Position numbers and translations under genes: made by a program. Of a stretch of 64,000 nucleotides of DNA, positions 44,701-52,597 are shown piece after piece. The DNA is from Sagittula marina (GTDB lineage: Bacteria > Pseudomonadota > Alphaproteobacteria > Rhodobacterales > Rhodobacteraceae): the NCBI RefSeq assembly GCF_014196795.1, contig NZ_JACIEJ010000007.1, positions 1-64,000 of the forward strand, written 5' to 3'. Below the pieces are notes generated by a model that saw only the letters and a program-made list of their open reading frames with translations, ran no database searches and had not been told where the DNA came from. How positions within the stretch are numbered: the stretch's first letter is position 1; each line of letters opens with the position of its first letter.

Positions 44701-45465
44701 CTAGCGGGCGAGCCAGCCGCCATCGACGGTGACCACGCTTCCGTGGCAGTAACTTGCGGCGTCAGACGCCAGAAAAACCGCCGCCCCCGCGATTTCGGAA
44801 GGGTCGGCAAAGCGACCGGCGGGTATGCGATCCAGCAGGGCTTTTGACCGGTCGGGGTCGTCACGCAGAGCCTGCGTGTTGTCCGTGGCGGTGTAGCCCG
44901 GTGCGATGCTGTTGACGTTGACACCGCGCGGCGCCCATTCGTTGCATAGCGCTTTGGTCAGGCCAACGACCGCATGTTTGCTGGACACATAGGCGGGCAC
45001 GCGCAAGCCGCCTTGTGATGCCAGGACAGAGGACACGATGATGATCTTGCCCGAACCTTGGGCCACCATGCGCGTGCCCGCCGCCTGAGACAGCAGCCAG
45101 ACGGAGTCGAGGTTGACGGAGATCACGCGCCGCCAATCGTCCAGCGGCATGTCGGTGCTGTCCTCGCGGTGGATGATCCCGGCGTTGTTCACAAGGATGT
45201 CGAGCCCGCCGAGCGCGTCGCTGGCAAAGGCCACCACACGGTCTGCCGCGGCTTGATCCATGCCGGCAAAGTCGGCCTGCACGGCGGCACCCTTGACGCC
45301 CAGGGCTTTGATCCTGGCGAGCGTTTCGTCGGGTTCATGGCTTCGGTAGGTCAGCGCCACATCGGCCCCGGCGGCGGCAAGGCCGAGGGCTATGCCCTCG
45401 CCGATGCCGGTTGCTCCGCCGGTGACCAGTGCTTTGCGACCGCTCAGGTCAAACGGGTTGCCCAT
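44701..45465 (-). CDS. SDR similar to 2-deoxy-D-gluconate 3-dehydrogenase (KduD-like)
   Basis: The 254-residue SDR opens with FDLSGRKALVTGGATGIGEGIALGLA and has NNAGIIHREDSTDMPLDDWRRVISVNLDSVWLLSQAAG, IIIVSSVLASQGGLRVPAYVSSKHAV and APGYTATDNTQALRDD. These are typical of KduD/2-deoxy-gluconate dehydrogenases. It probably oxidises a sugar or sugar acid hydroxyl in this locus. It lies 9 bases upstream of the next SDR and one base after the M24 gene. Confidence 0.85.
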   Translation of the reverse strand: MGNPFDLSGRKALVTGGATGIGEGIALGLAAAGADVALTYRSHEPDETLARIKALGVKGAAVQADFAGMDQAAADRVVAFASDALGGLDILVNNAGIIHREDSTDMPLDDWRRVISVNLDSVWLLSQAAGTRMVAQGSGKIIIVSSVLASQGGLRVPAYVSSKHAVVGLTKALCNEWAPRGVNVNSIAPGYTATDNTQALRDDPDRSKALLDRIPAGRFADPSEIAGAAVFLASDAASYCHGSVVTVDGGWLAR

Positions 45466-45466
45466 G

Positions 45467-46777
45467 TCAGTAGCGGTTCGCGATGGGCAGTTCTTCGGCA
45501 GGGAAGAGGCTGATGACCTCGCAGCCGTTCTCTGTCACGACGACTTCTTCCTCGATCCGGGCGGCGGAATAGCCGTCGCTTGCGGGGCAGTAGGTTTCCA
45601 GGGCGAAGACCATACCGGTCTGGATCTCCATTGGGTGATCCATGGACACGGCGCGGGAGATGATGGGCCGTTCGTGCAGCGCAAGGCCCAGCCCGTGACC
45701 GAATTGCAGACCAAAGGCCTGATCTTCGCTTGCAAAACCGAGGGATTCCGCCGTTGGCCAGACTTCGGCCACCTTGTCAGTAGACACGCCGGGTTTGATC
45801 ATCGCGATGGAGGCATCAATCCATTCGCGGGCCTTCACATAGGCGTCGTTCTGCGAGGGTGTCGCGCGACCGACGTTGAACGTGCGGTAGTAGCAGGTGC
45901 GATAGCCCTGGTAGGATTGCAGGATATCAAAGAAAGCCTGATCGCCGGGCCGGATCAGGCGGTCGGTGAAGTTGTGCGGGTGCGGATTGCAGCGTTCGCC
46001 GGAAATGGCGTTGATCGCTTCCACATCGTCCGAGCCCATTTCGTAGAGCATCTTGTTGGACAGGGCGACGATATCGTTTTCGCGCACGCCCGGTTTCAGC
46101 TCTTCGTAGATCATGTGATAGACGCCATCGACCATGGCCGCCGCCTGGGTCAAAAGCTGGATTTCGTCCGTATTCTTGATTTCACGCGCCGCCAGCATGA
46201 TCTGTTGGCCATCCACCACGTTCAGACCTTCTTGTTGCAGCGCGTGGAACATGGCCGTTTCGGCATAATCCACGCCAACGGGCATATCGGCCATTCCCGC
46301 GTCGCGGATCAATCCGGCGATCTGCTTGGCGTATTTCTGCATCAGGCCGAATTCCGGCGGGATGGTGCCGCGCATGCCCACAACGCCAGCAAGGCAATGG
46401 CTTGGCTCCAGCCAGTCGGAGTGGCGCTTGTGGTGTTCTGCGGCGGACCCAAAGTCCCAGACATAGGGGCTGTCGTCCCCTGTCAGCAGGCAGAAACGGC
46501 ACATCTTGTCGCGTTCCCATTCGCCGATCTTGGTGGCGGACACGTAGCGGATGTTGTTCACGTCGAACAGCAGCAGCGTGCCCGCGTTCGAGTTCTTAAG
46601 CGACTGACGGGTCCGGGCCAGACGGTAGCGGCGCAGGCGGTCGTGGTCGATCCGGCGTTCGAAATCCACGGACATGTGGCCATGGGCGGGCAGCTTTTCG
46701 CGCCACTCCCAATTGGGTTCAAGATCCTGCGGTGTGAGCAGGTTTGGCATGAGGGCATTGCCTGGACGTTCTGACAT
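45467..46777 (-). CDS. M24 (pita-bread fold) family protein with an altered metal site
   Basis: The 436-residue protein has a creatinase/prolidase N-terminal domain (TLLLFDVNNIRYVS) and an M24 C-terminal domain. Metal-ligand positions show D284 in FFDILQSYQGY, H361 in FGHGLGLALHE, E394 in ALETY and E409 in RIEEEVVVT. The second Asp of the usual SD-x-TRT motif is C295 (RTCYYRTF). Xaa-Pro peptidases, DMSP lyase DddP and metal-free creatinase share this fold. Inside a sugar operon it is more likely a lyase or C-N hydrolase than a peptidase. A strong AAGGAGAC site precedes the ATG. Confidence 0.85.
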   Translation of the reverse strand: MSERPGNALMPNLLTPQDLEPNWEWREKLPAHGHMSVDFERRIDHDRLRRYRLARTRQSLKNSNAGTLLLFDVNNIRYVSATKIGEWERDKMCRFCLLTGDDSPYVWDFGSAAEHHKRHSDWLEPSHCLAGVVGMRGTIPPEFGLMQKYAKQIAGLIRDAGMADMPVGVDYAETAMFHALQQEGLNVVDGQQIMLAAREIKNTDEIQLLTQAAAMVDGVYHMIYEELKPGVRENDIVALSNKMLYEMGSDDVEAINAISGERCNPHPHNFTDRLIRPGDQAFFDILQSYQGYRTCYYRTFNVGRATPSQNDAYVKAREWIDASIAMIKPGVSTDKVAEVWPTAESLGFASEDQAFGLQFGHGLGLALHERPIISRAVSMDHPMEIQTGMVFALETYCPASDGYSAARIEEEVVVTENGCEVISLFPAEELPIANRY

Positions 46778-46837
46778 GGAAGTCTCCTTCGGGAGCGTTA
46801 GCCCCGTTTGACATACGGATTTGAAATGCGTGGCCGG

Positions 46838-47647
46838 TTACTGGATGCACCAGCCGCCATCGACGTGGATCATCTGGCCGGTCATGTAGTCGCTGTCATT
46901 GCTGGCAAGGAATGACGCGGTGCCGACAATGTCCCTGGGGTAGGACACGCGCTTGATCTGAAGCGCATCGCGCACGATGTCGTCGTAGGCCTGCCCCTCT
47001 TTTTGCTTGAAGCCGATGTCCACGAGGTCCTTGTCCAGCTGTTCCCAAAGAGGGGTCACCACGACGCCCGGCGCGTAGCCGTTTACGGTGATGCCATGCT
47101 CGGCCAGCCCGATTGCGCCACAATGCGTCAGAGCGAGGCAGCCGTATTTTGATGTACAGTAGACGGTGACATCCACCAACGGCTTGCGGGAGGCGATGGA
47201 GCCCACGTTGATAAGCTTGTAGGGGTGATCTTCCATCGGGCCTTGGGCGATCATCTGGCGAGCGGTTTCCTGCATGCCAAGCCACATCGCCTTGGTGTTG
47301 ACGTTCATGATCAGGTCCCAGTTGTCTTCGTCGATATCCATGAAGAACCGGGGCTTGTTCAGGCCTGCGTTGAACACGCCGACATTGATCGAGCCAAAAG
47401 CGTCGACGGTCGCAGCCACGGCGGCGGCGTTGTCTTCGCGCTTGGTGACATCCATCCTGATCGCGATTGCCTTGCCGTTGTTGGCGGCGTTGATGTCGTC
47501 AGCGACCGTTTGAGCCATCTCGAGGTCGAGATCGCCGATGCACACATTTGCGCCTTGTTCAGCGAAGGAGCGTGCATTGGCTTCACCCATGCCGCGGGCG
47601 GCTCCGGTGATGAGAATATTCTTACCTTTGAGGCGGTTGGGGTCCAT
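46838..47647 (-). CDS. SDR of the sorbitol/polyol dehydrogenase-like type (copy A)
   Basis: The 269-residue SDR has TGAARGMGEANARSFAEQGANVCIGDLD, NVGSIASRKPLVDVTVYCTSKYG with the catalytic residues, and a long loop GVVVTPLWEQLDKDLVDIG before SYPRDIVGTASFLASNDSDYMTGQ. The WEQxDxDL loop is typical of SmoS-like polyol/sugar dehydrogenases. A close relative is encoded across the divergent promoter at 50769-51566. It lies between the regulator gene and the M24 gene and has a GGAGGAGA site. Confidence 0.87.
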   Translation of the reverse strand: MDPNRLKGKNILITGAARGMGEANARSFAEQGANVCIGDLDLEMAQTVADDINAANNGKAIAIRMDVTKREDNAAAVAATVDAFGSINVGVFNAGLNKPRFFMDIDEDNWDLIMNVNTKAMWLGMQETARQMIAQGPMEDHPYKLINVGSIASRKPLVDVTVYCTSKYGCLALTHCGAIGLAEHGITVNGYAPGVVVTPLWEQLDKDLVDIGFKQKEGQAYDDIVRDALQIKRVSYPRDIVGTASFLASNDSDYMTGQMIHVDGGWCIQ

Positions 47648-47671
47648 GGATGTCTCCTCCTGACGTCATGA

Positions 47672-49402
47672 TTATGGGGGTGGTGCCAAGGTTGCGTCGG
47701 CTCTCTCCTGCGCGCGACGCAGTGCTTTTTGCAGGCTGATGATCCCGCGCAGCATGTCGTGGAACTCTTCTCCGCAAATCTGGATGATCTCGCAGATTTC
47801 CGGGATCGGCGGGCGGGGCCAGAACTGAAGCTCGTCGCGCCAGGACATGGCGTCGACCGCTTCGAATATGGGCGACAGGCGGCGCACATCGGGGTCGGAC
47901 CCCACGGAATACCGCGGGTTCGTCCGACTGCCGTTCTGGACATAGAGTTTTTGTGCCGGTGGCGAGGTGAAGACCAGCAAGGCCTCGACCGCCGCAGCAA
48001 CACGTTCCTTGGGCAGATTTGCCGGGATGCCCATCACATAGCCCCCCACAGGTGCGATCGGTGCGCCGTTCGGCCCTGCGGGATGCGGCAGATACCCGGT
48101 CTGGCCATTGGCCGGGGACGCGTCATCCAGTTCAAAATACGGGGCGAGCAGCGTATAGCCGTACGCCATGGCAATCCGGCCCGCCGCATAGGGGCGAATG
48201 CGCTCATACCACGACATGGACAGAATATCCGGCGGGGAATACTTGAGCAGCTCGTTGAGGAATTCTGCGGCCTGCAAACCGGCGGCCGTATCAATGGTGA
48301 CACGGTAATTGCGTTTCGCCAGATCCTGCGTGTCAAAGCCGCCCGCATTGGGTTTCAGATCAAGGATCGGTTGCCCGAAATCTGCCAATGTCATCAGAAC
48401 GGTGTGACCCAATGCCGTGCCGCGCGCCGCATTCCAGGCGATCCCGTGCAGTCCGCGTTGCGGATTGTGCAATGCCTTGGCCGCACTCAGCAATTCATGC
48501 GTCGTTGCCGGTGGTGCGATGCCCGCGCGGGTGAAAAGATCCTTGCGATAGAACAACAGCTCCGGCGTTGTTTGCGCGGGAATGCCAAAGGCGCGACCAT
48601 TCCAATGCGCCGCTTGCCAACCCGCCGTGTGAAAATCGGACGGATCGATGCGGGCAATATCCATCGCAACGTCGAGCGGCATCAAAACGTTGCTTTCAGC
48701 GAAACCACCGACCCATGGCAAATCGACGGCGATAATATCGTAATTGCTCGATTTGCGGTTTGCATTGCGCATTGTTTCTTCGCGCAAGCGGTCGATGGAA
48801 AAAGCGCGTTGGTGAATTTGCGTGCCGATTGTCTGTTCGAATTGCCGTTTGAGGTTGTCCATCACCATGAAGGTCGGATCCCCGTGGACCAGAACCCGCA
48901 GCCCTCCCGCGAGCTTGAGCGGCTCTACCAGCACCTCCATCGGCGGGATTGATTTCGCCTTCATGTAGGACTCACCGTAGTAGTATTCGGTCGTGTCCGT
49001 CGTGGCGCCGCCGTTGAAATGCGCGCTTGCCATCCGGTGCACGCGGCTGGCCAGCTGTGTCCATTGTTCCATCAGGTGAACGCTGGGATGCAGGGAAAAG
49101 CTCTTGCCGGTCGCAGTGCGTGGCCGCTGATCAATCAGCCCCGCCTCTTGCATGTCCTTGATGCGCCGGTTGGCCGTTGCGTAGGGCGCGCGACTGGCGC
49201 CGATCAAAGAGGTCATTGTGATCAGCCGCCCCTCAAGATGGCCGCGGATCAGATGAGCCGAAATGCGCAAATTCGGGGTGAGGGCCAATAGGTCGGAAGA
49301 GTTTTCAAGTTCGTCGCCGAACTCTTCTATAAAGGACAGCACGCTCAGCATGTCGGCCCTCGCTTGGGGCGGCATGAGCTGATTGAAAGTCTCTTCATTC
49401 AT
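47672..49402 (-). CDS. Winged-helix DNA-binding domain fused to a family-1 ABC solute-binding domain (probable sugar-sensing regulator)
   Basis: The product of about 576 residues has no signal peptide. Residues about 10-110 are helical with a MarR-like HTH (LITMTSLIGASRAPYATANRRIKDMQEAGLIDQRP). After a linker, residues about 165-540 form an extracellular solute-binding protein family 1 (MalE-like) domain: GGLRVLVHGDPTFMVMDNLK, YDIIAVDLPWVGGFAESNVLMPLD, PAQTTPELLFYRKDLFTRAGIAPPATTHELLSAAK and AYGYTLLAPYF. It should bind a sugar in the cytoplasm and control the divergent operons. SgrR is a conceptual precedent with a different binding domain. The start is uncertain: ATG 49402 has AAGGGG 10 bases upstream; ATG 49411 and 49504 are alternatives. 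Confidence 0.85.
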   Translation of the reverse strand: MNEETFNQLMPPQARADMLSVLSFIEEFGDELENSSDLLALTPNLRISAHLIRGHLEGRLITMTSLIGASRAPYATANRRIKDMQEAGLIDQRPRTATGKSFSLHPSVHLMEQWTQLASRVHRMASAHFNGGATTDTTEYYYGESYMKAKSIPPMEVLVEPLKLAGGLRVLVHGDPTFMVMDNLKRQFEQTIGTQIHQRAFSIDRLREETMRNANRKSSNYDIIAVDLPWVGGFAESNVLMPLDVAMDIARIDPSDFHTAGWQAAHWNGRAFGIPAQTTPELLFYRKDLFTRAGIAPPATTHELLSAAKALHNPQRGLHGIAWNAARGTALGHTVLMTLADFGQPILDLKPNAGGFDTQDLAKRNYRVTIDTAAGLQAAEFLNELLKYSPPDILSMSWYERIRPYAAGRIAMAYGYTLLAPYFELDDASPANGQTGYLPHPAGPNGAPIAPVGGYVMGIPANLPKERVAAAVEALLVFTSPPAQKLYVQNGSRTNPRYSVGSDPDVRRLSPIFEAVDAMSWRDELQFWPRPPIPEICEIIQICGEEFHDMLRGIISLQKALRRAQERADATLAPPP

Positions 49403-49723
49403 GACGTTCATGCCCCTTCCAATTCCCTTTCCTTCATTTTGGCGTTGTCTTGACTGTTTTTGGTCGCTTGCTTTGTTCAATTCGGATTTTTTGGAAATCG
49501 TCATGAGCTGTGATCCATCTAGACGTGAGAATGGATCCGGAATGTATCGCGAAAAAATCCAATATGGATATTTTATTGTCGAGAATGGACGTTATTCAGG
49601 GAGGGCAGCCAAGGTACGTGGGTGCAAGGTGGCTGCGATCATACCGGCACGCCGGATGATGATTCCCCATCGGGAGAGTGGGGAGCAGACGAAATGTCTA
49701 AAATGTTCTTGGAGGAGATCACC
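49403..49723. promoter_or_regulatory. Divergent promoter/operator region with TGGAT/ATCCA half-sites
   Basis: The 321-base region lies between the regulator gene and the binding-protein gene and is richer in A/T than its flanks. Half-sites occur as GATCCAT (49512-49518), ATGGATC (49531-49537) and TCCA-ATA-TGGA (49558-49568). The first two form a 7-base inverted repeat with a 12-base spacer. These are candidate binding sites for the adjacent regulator. The strong GGAGGAG site of the binding-protein gene is at its right end. Confidence 0.5.
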
Positions 49724-50692
49724 ATGACTCTACGCACAATCCTGACTGCGACGGCGGCCACCACAGCATTGAGCGTCGCGGGCGCAGCTTATGCCGAAAG
49801 CCACAGCCCGATGCGCATCGGCATCACGCAAAACAACGTCGGCGTCGACAGCTATCAAACCACCTACGAAAACGCCTTTATCGCCGCCGCCGAAGCCAAT
49901 GATAATGTTGAAGTCGTGGTTCTGGATGCCGGTGGCGACGTCGCCCGCCAGATCGCGCAGATGGAAGATCTGATCCAGCAGGACGTCGACGCCATCATCA
50001 TCTGGCCAACCAACGGCGAAGCGGTCATCCCCGCCGTTCGCAAGGCGCATTCCGCCGAAATCCCTGTTATCGTTACAAATTCCAACATTGCCGAAGCCGG
50101 GTTCGACTTTGTTTCGACCTTCTCCGGTCCGGACAACATCACGCAAGGGTCGCGGTCCGCAGAAATCATGTGTGACCGCTTCAAGGCGCTGGGCATCGAA
50201 GACGAAGCGCGCGTCGTGCAGATTTCCGGCCAGCCAGGCTACACCACCGCCATCGAGCGTCAGAAGGGCTTTGACGACCGCCTGCCAGAGGTCTGCCCGA
50301 ATGTGACGCTGGTCGAGACCCAGCCCGGCGACTGGAACCGCGAAAAATCCCAGCAAGTCATGGAAGCGTTCCTTGTCAAATATGACGACATCGACGGTGT
50401 CTATGCCGGTGATGACAACATGGGTGTCGGCGCATTGAACGCGGCACTGGCGGCTGACCGTGCCGAAGGGATCACCTTTGTGGGGGCCACCAACTTTGCC
50501 GTTGGCTACGAGGCGATGGAGCGTGGCGAATACTGGGGGTCCATCTACCAGTCGCCGGTTGATGACGCAGAAGCCGCGCTTCAGTCCGCGATCGACCTGA
50601 TCAGCGGTGAGGAGCTGCCGTTCCTTAACTACTTCGACACGCCCAAGATCACGCAGGACAACATGACGGAATTCACAAAGCCGGTGTTCTGA
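49724..50692 (+). CDS. Periplasmic sugar-binding protein (RbsB-like, Peripla_BP_4)
   Basis: The 322-residue protein has a Sec signal peptide (TLRTILTATAATTALSVAGAAYA). The type I periplasmic-binding fold shows MRIGITQNNVGVDSYQTTYENAF, DVDAIIIWPTNGEAVIPAVRKA, and VYAGDDNMGVGALNAAL at the hinge. It delivers a monosaccharide to the two permeases and ATPase encoded after the next gene. ATG 49724 follows GGAGGAGATCACC. A GC hairpin after its stop probably raises its mRNA level relative to the downstream genes. Confidence 0.92.
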   Translation: MTLRTILTATAATTALSVAGAAYAESHSPMRIGITQNNVGVDSYQTTYENAFIAAAEANDNVEVVVLDAGGDVARQIAQMEDLIQQDVDAIIIWPTNGEAVIPAVRKAHSAEIPVIVTNSNIAEAGFDFVSTFSGPDNITQGSRSAEIMCDRFKALGIEDEARVVQISGQPGYTTAIERQKGFDDRLPEVCPNVTLVETQPGDWNREKSQQVMEAFLVKYDDIDGVYAGDDNMGVGALNAALAADRAEGITFVGATNFAVGYEAMERGEYWGSIYQSPVDDAEAALQSAIDLISGEELPFLNYFDTPKITQDNMTEFTKPVF

Positions 50693-50708
50693 TCACCTCC
50701 CGTGTTGA

Positions 50709-50726
50709 GGGGCGCTTCGGCGCCCC
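50709..50726. repeat. UUCG-loop hairpin after the sugar-binding protein gene
   Basis: GGGGCGC-TTCG-GCGCCCC is a perfect seven-pair stem with the very stable UUCG tetraloop, 17 bases after the stop codon. No T run follows. It is well placed to protect the upstream mRNA or partly end transcription. Confidence 0.6.
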
Positions 50727-50768
50727 GCTTCGCTTTATCATCATCATAAATCTACCGGGGGACGTGTC

Positions 50769-51566
50769 ATGGGGCGTGTGACAGGGCGGTCTTGTATTGT
50801 GACGGGGGCCGCGCAAGGCATCGGACGCGCGATTGCCGAGGCGTTGCTGGACGAAGGGGCTGACGTCTGTTTTGCGGACATCAACGGCGACAAGGTTGCG
50901 CAAGTGGCAACAGCCAACGCGGAAAGATCGGCGCAACATGGTGGCAAGGTGACCTATGCGCAGGTCGACGTCACGGATCGAGGGTCCGTCAAGGCGATGA
51001 TCGCGCATACGGTCGAGCGCTTTGGCAAGCTTGATGTCAAATTCAACAATGCCGGCGTGAACCGTCCGATGAATTTCCTGGATGTGACCGAAGACAACTG
51101 GAATTTCATTATGGGCGTCAACGGATTGGGGTGCATGATCGGCATGCAGGAAGCGGCCAGTCAGATGATCGCCCAAGGCACGGGCGGCAAGATCATCAAC
51201 ACCGCATCCATTGCCAGCCGGCAAGGGTTCGACAATGTTGCTCCGTATTGTGCCAGTAAATTCGCCGTTGTGGCGCTGACCCAGTCGGGCGCGCGCGATC
51301 TGGCCAAGCACAACATCACCGTCACGGGGTTTGCGCCCGGGGTCGTGGCCACGGAAATGTGGGAGCAGGTCGATCAGGACCTGATGAAGATCGGTGCCGC
51401 AGAGCGTCCGGGACAAGCGATGGAAGAGTTCTCGTCCGAGATCCTGCGCGGGCGCGTTGCCAAGCCGGACGATATCACCGGGACGACGACATATCTGGCG
51501 TCCAGAGACAGTGACTACATGACCGGCCAGATCGTCATGATCGACGGCGGAATGACCCTGGTCTGA
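50769..51566 (+). CDS. SDR of the sorbitol/polyol dehydrogenase-like type (copy B)
   Basis: The 265-residue SDR has TGAAQGIGRAIAEALLDEGADVCFADIN, NNAGVNRPMNFLDV, NTASIASRQGFDNVAPYCASKFAVVAL and GVVATEMWEQVDQDLMKIG, ending in SRDSDYMTGQIVMIDGG. It shares the loop and C-terminal pattern with copy A (46838-47647). It sits between the binding-protein and permease genes, so its substrate is probably the imported sugar or its first product. The acidic residue after strand 2 (ADIN) indicates NAD. Confidence 0.88.
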   Translation: MGRVTGRSCIVTGAAQGIGRAIAEALLDEGADVCFADINGDKVAQVATANAERSAQHGGKVTYAQVDVTDRGSVKAMIAHTVERFGKLDVKFNNAGVNRPMNFLDVTEDNWNFIMGVNGLGCMIGMQEAASQMIAQGTGGKIINTASIASRQGFDNVAPYCASKFAVVALTQSGARDLAKHNITVTGFAPGVVATEMWEQVDQDLMKIGAAERPGQAMEEFSSEILRGRVAKPDDITGTTTYLASRDSDYMTGQIVMIDGGMTLV

Positions 51567-51610
51567 TCCAGAAGCGTCAGTGGCTGGGCCTTGGCCCGTG
51601 GGAGGGGAAT

Positions 51611-52585
51611 ATGGAGAGCATGTCTAAAGCAGGCATAGGACGATTTTTGGCGCGGCAGGGCATCTTGATTGCATTTGCCGTGTTCATCATCGGGTTCACG
51701 TTGGCGAACGGACGATTTCTGAGCCCTGAAAATGTGATGGGTGTGGTGCGATCCTCTGCCATTCTGGGGGTCATGGCGCTTGGTGTGACCTTTGTGGTCA
51801 TCAGCGGCAATCTGGACTTGTCCGTCGGGTCGATGATGTCGTTCTCGACCATTGTGGTTCTGGATCTGCATGACAAGATCGGCCCCGTCCTGGCCATTCC
51901 CGCGATGTTTGTCATGACGCTGTGTCTGGGGGCCTTCATCGGATTTCTGGTGGGCTACCTCAAACTGAACTCGCTGATTGTGACGCTGGGGATGCTCTCT
52001 GCGATACACGGTTTGACGCTGACGTATTCTGGCGGTCAGAACATGGATATCGCCGACAAGGAAGGGACGTGGTTCAGCGTCTTTGGCCAAGGCTCGGCGC
52101 TTGGTATCCCCGTACCCATCCTGATTTTCCTGCTTTTGGCGGCGCTCTTGGGGATCGTATTGGCGAAAACGCCATTTGGACGCAAAGTCTATGCGGTTGG
52201 CGGCAACGGAACCGCCGCGACCTTTTCGGGCATCAAGCGGGCGCGCATCGTCTTCTTGTGTTACGTGATGTCGTCGTTTTGCGTGGCCGTGGCGGGGCTT
52301 ATCCAGGCCAGCCGGTCGCTGGGGTCGCAAAACACCGTCGGCCAGGGACTTGAACTTGACGTGCTGGCCGCCGTGATCCTGGGCGGCGCATCGTTGCTGG
52401 GCGGGTCTGGAACGATCTTCAAAACTGTCATCGGCGTGCTGATCCTTGGGTTCATCCAGAACGGTCTGCTGCTGGTTGGCCTCCAGTTCTATGTCCAGTT
52501 CGTCGTGACATGGGCCATCATCATTCTTGCAGTCTGGCTCGATATTGCAGCCAAGCGCGGCAAGCTTTTGTCGACAATCGCGTAA
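51611..52585 (+). CDS. Sugar ABC transporter permease (RbsC-like), first
   Basis: The 324-residue membrane protein of the BPD_transp_2 family has about ten transmembrane segments, with VTFVVISGNLDLSVGSMMSFSTIVV and AVILGGASLLGGSGTIFKTVIGVLILGFIQNGL motifs. It forms the import channel with the second permease. A GGGAGGGG site precedes the ATG. Confidence 0.93.
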   Translation: MESMSKAGIGRFLARQGILIAFAVFIIGFTLANGRFLSPENVMGVVRSSAILGVMALGVTFVVISGNLDLSVGSMMSFSTIVVLDLHDKIGPVLAIPAMFVMTLCLGAFIGFLVGYLKLNSLIVTLGMLSAIHGLTLTYSGGQNMDIADKEGTWFSVFGQGSALGIPVPILIFLLLAALLGIVLAKTPFGRKVYAVGGNGTAATFSGIKRARIVFLCYVMSSFCVAVAGLIQASRSLGSQNTVGQGLELDVLAAVILGGASLLGGSGTIFKTVIGVLILGFIQNGLLLVGLQFYVQFVVTWAIIILAVWLDIAAKRGKLLSTIA

Positions 52586-52597
52586 GGGAGCGGAAAA

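Noticed and set aside
45467-46777. DMSP lyase DddP
   Set aside because: The fold is shared, but the sequence around the metal site differs (YRTCYYRTF) and it sits inside a sugar operon. It is called only as M24-like.
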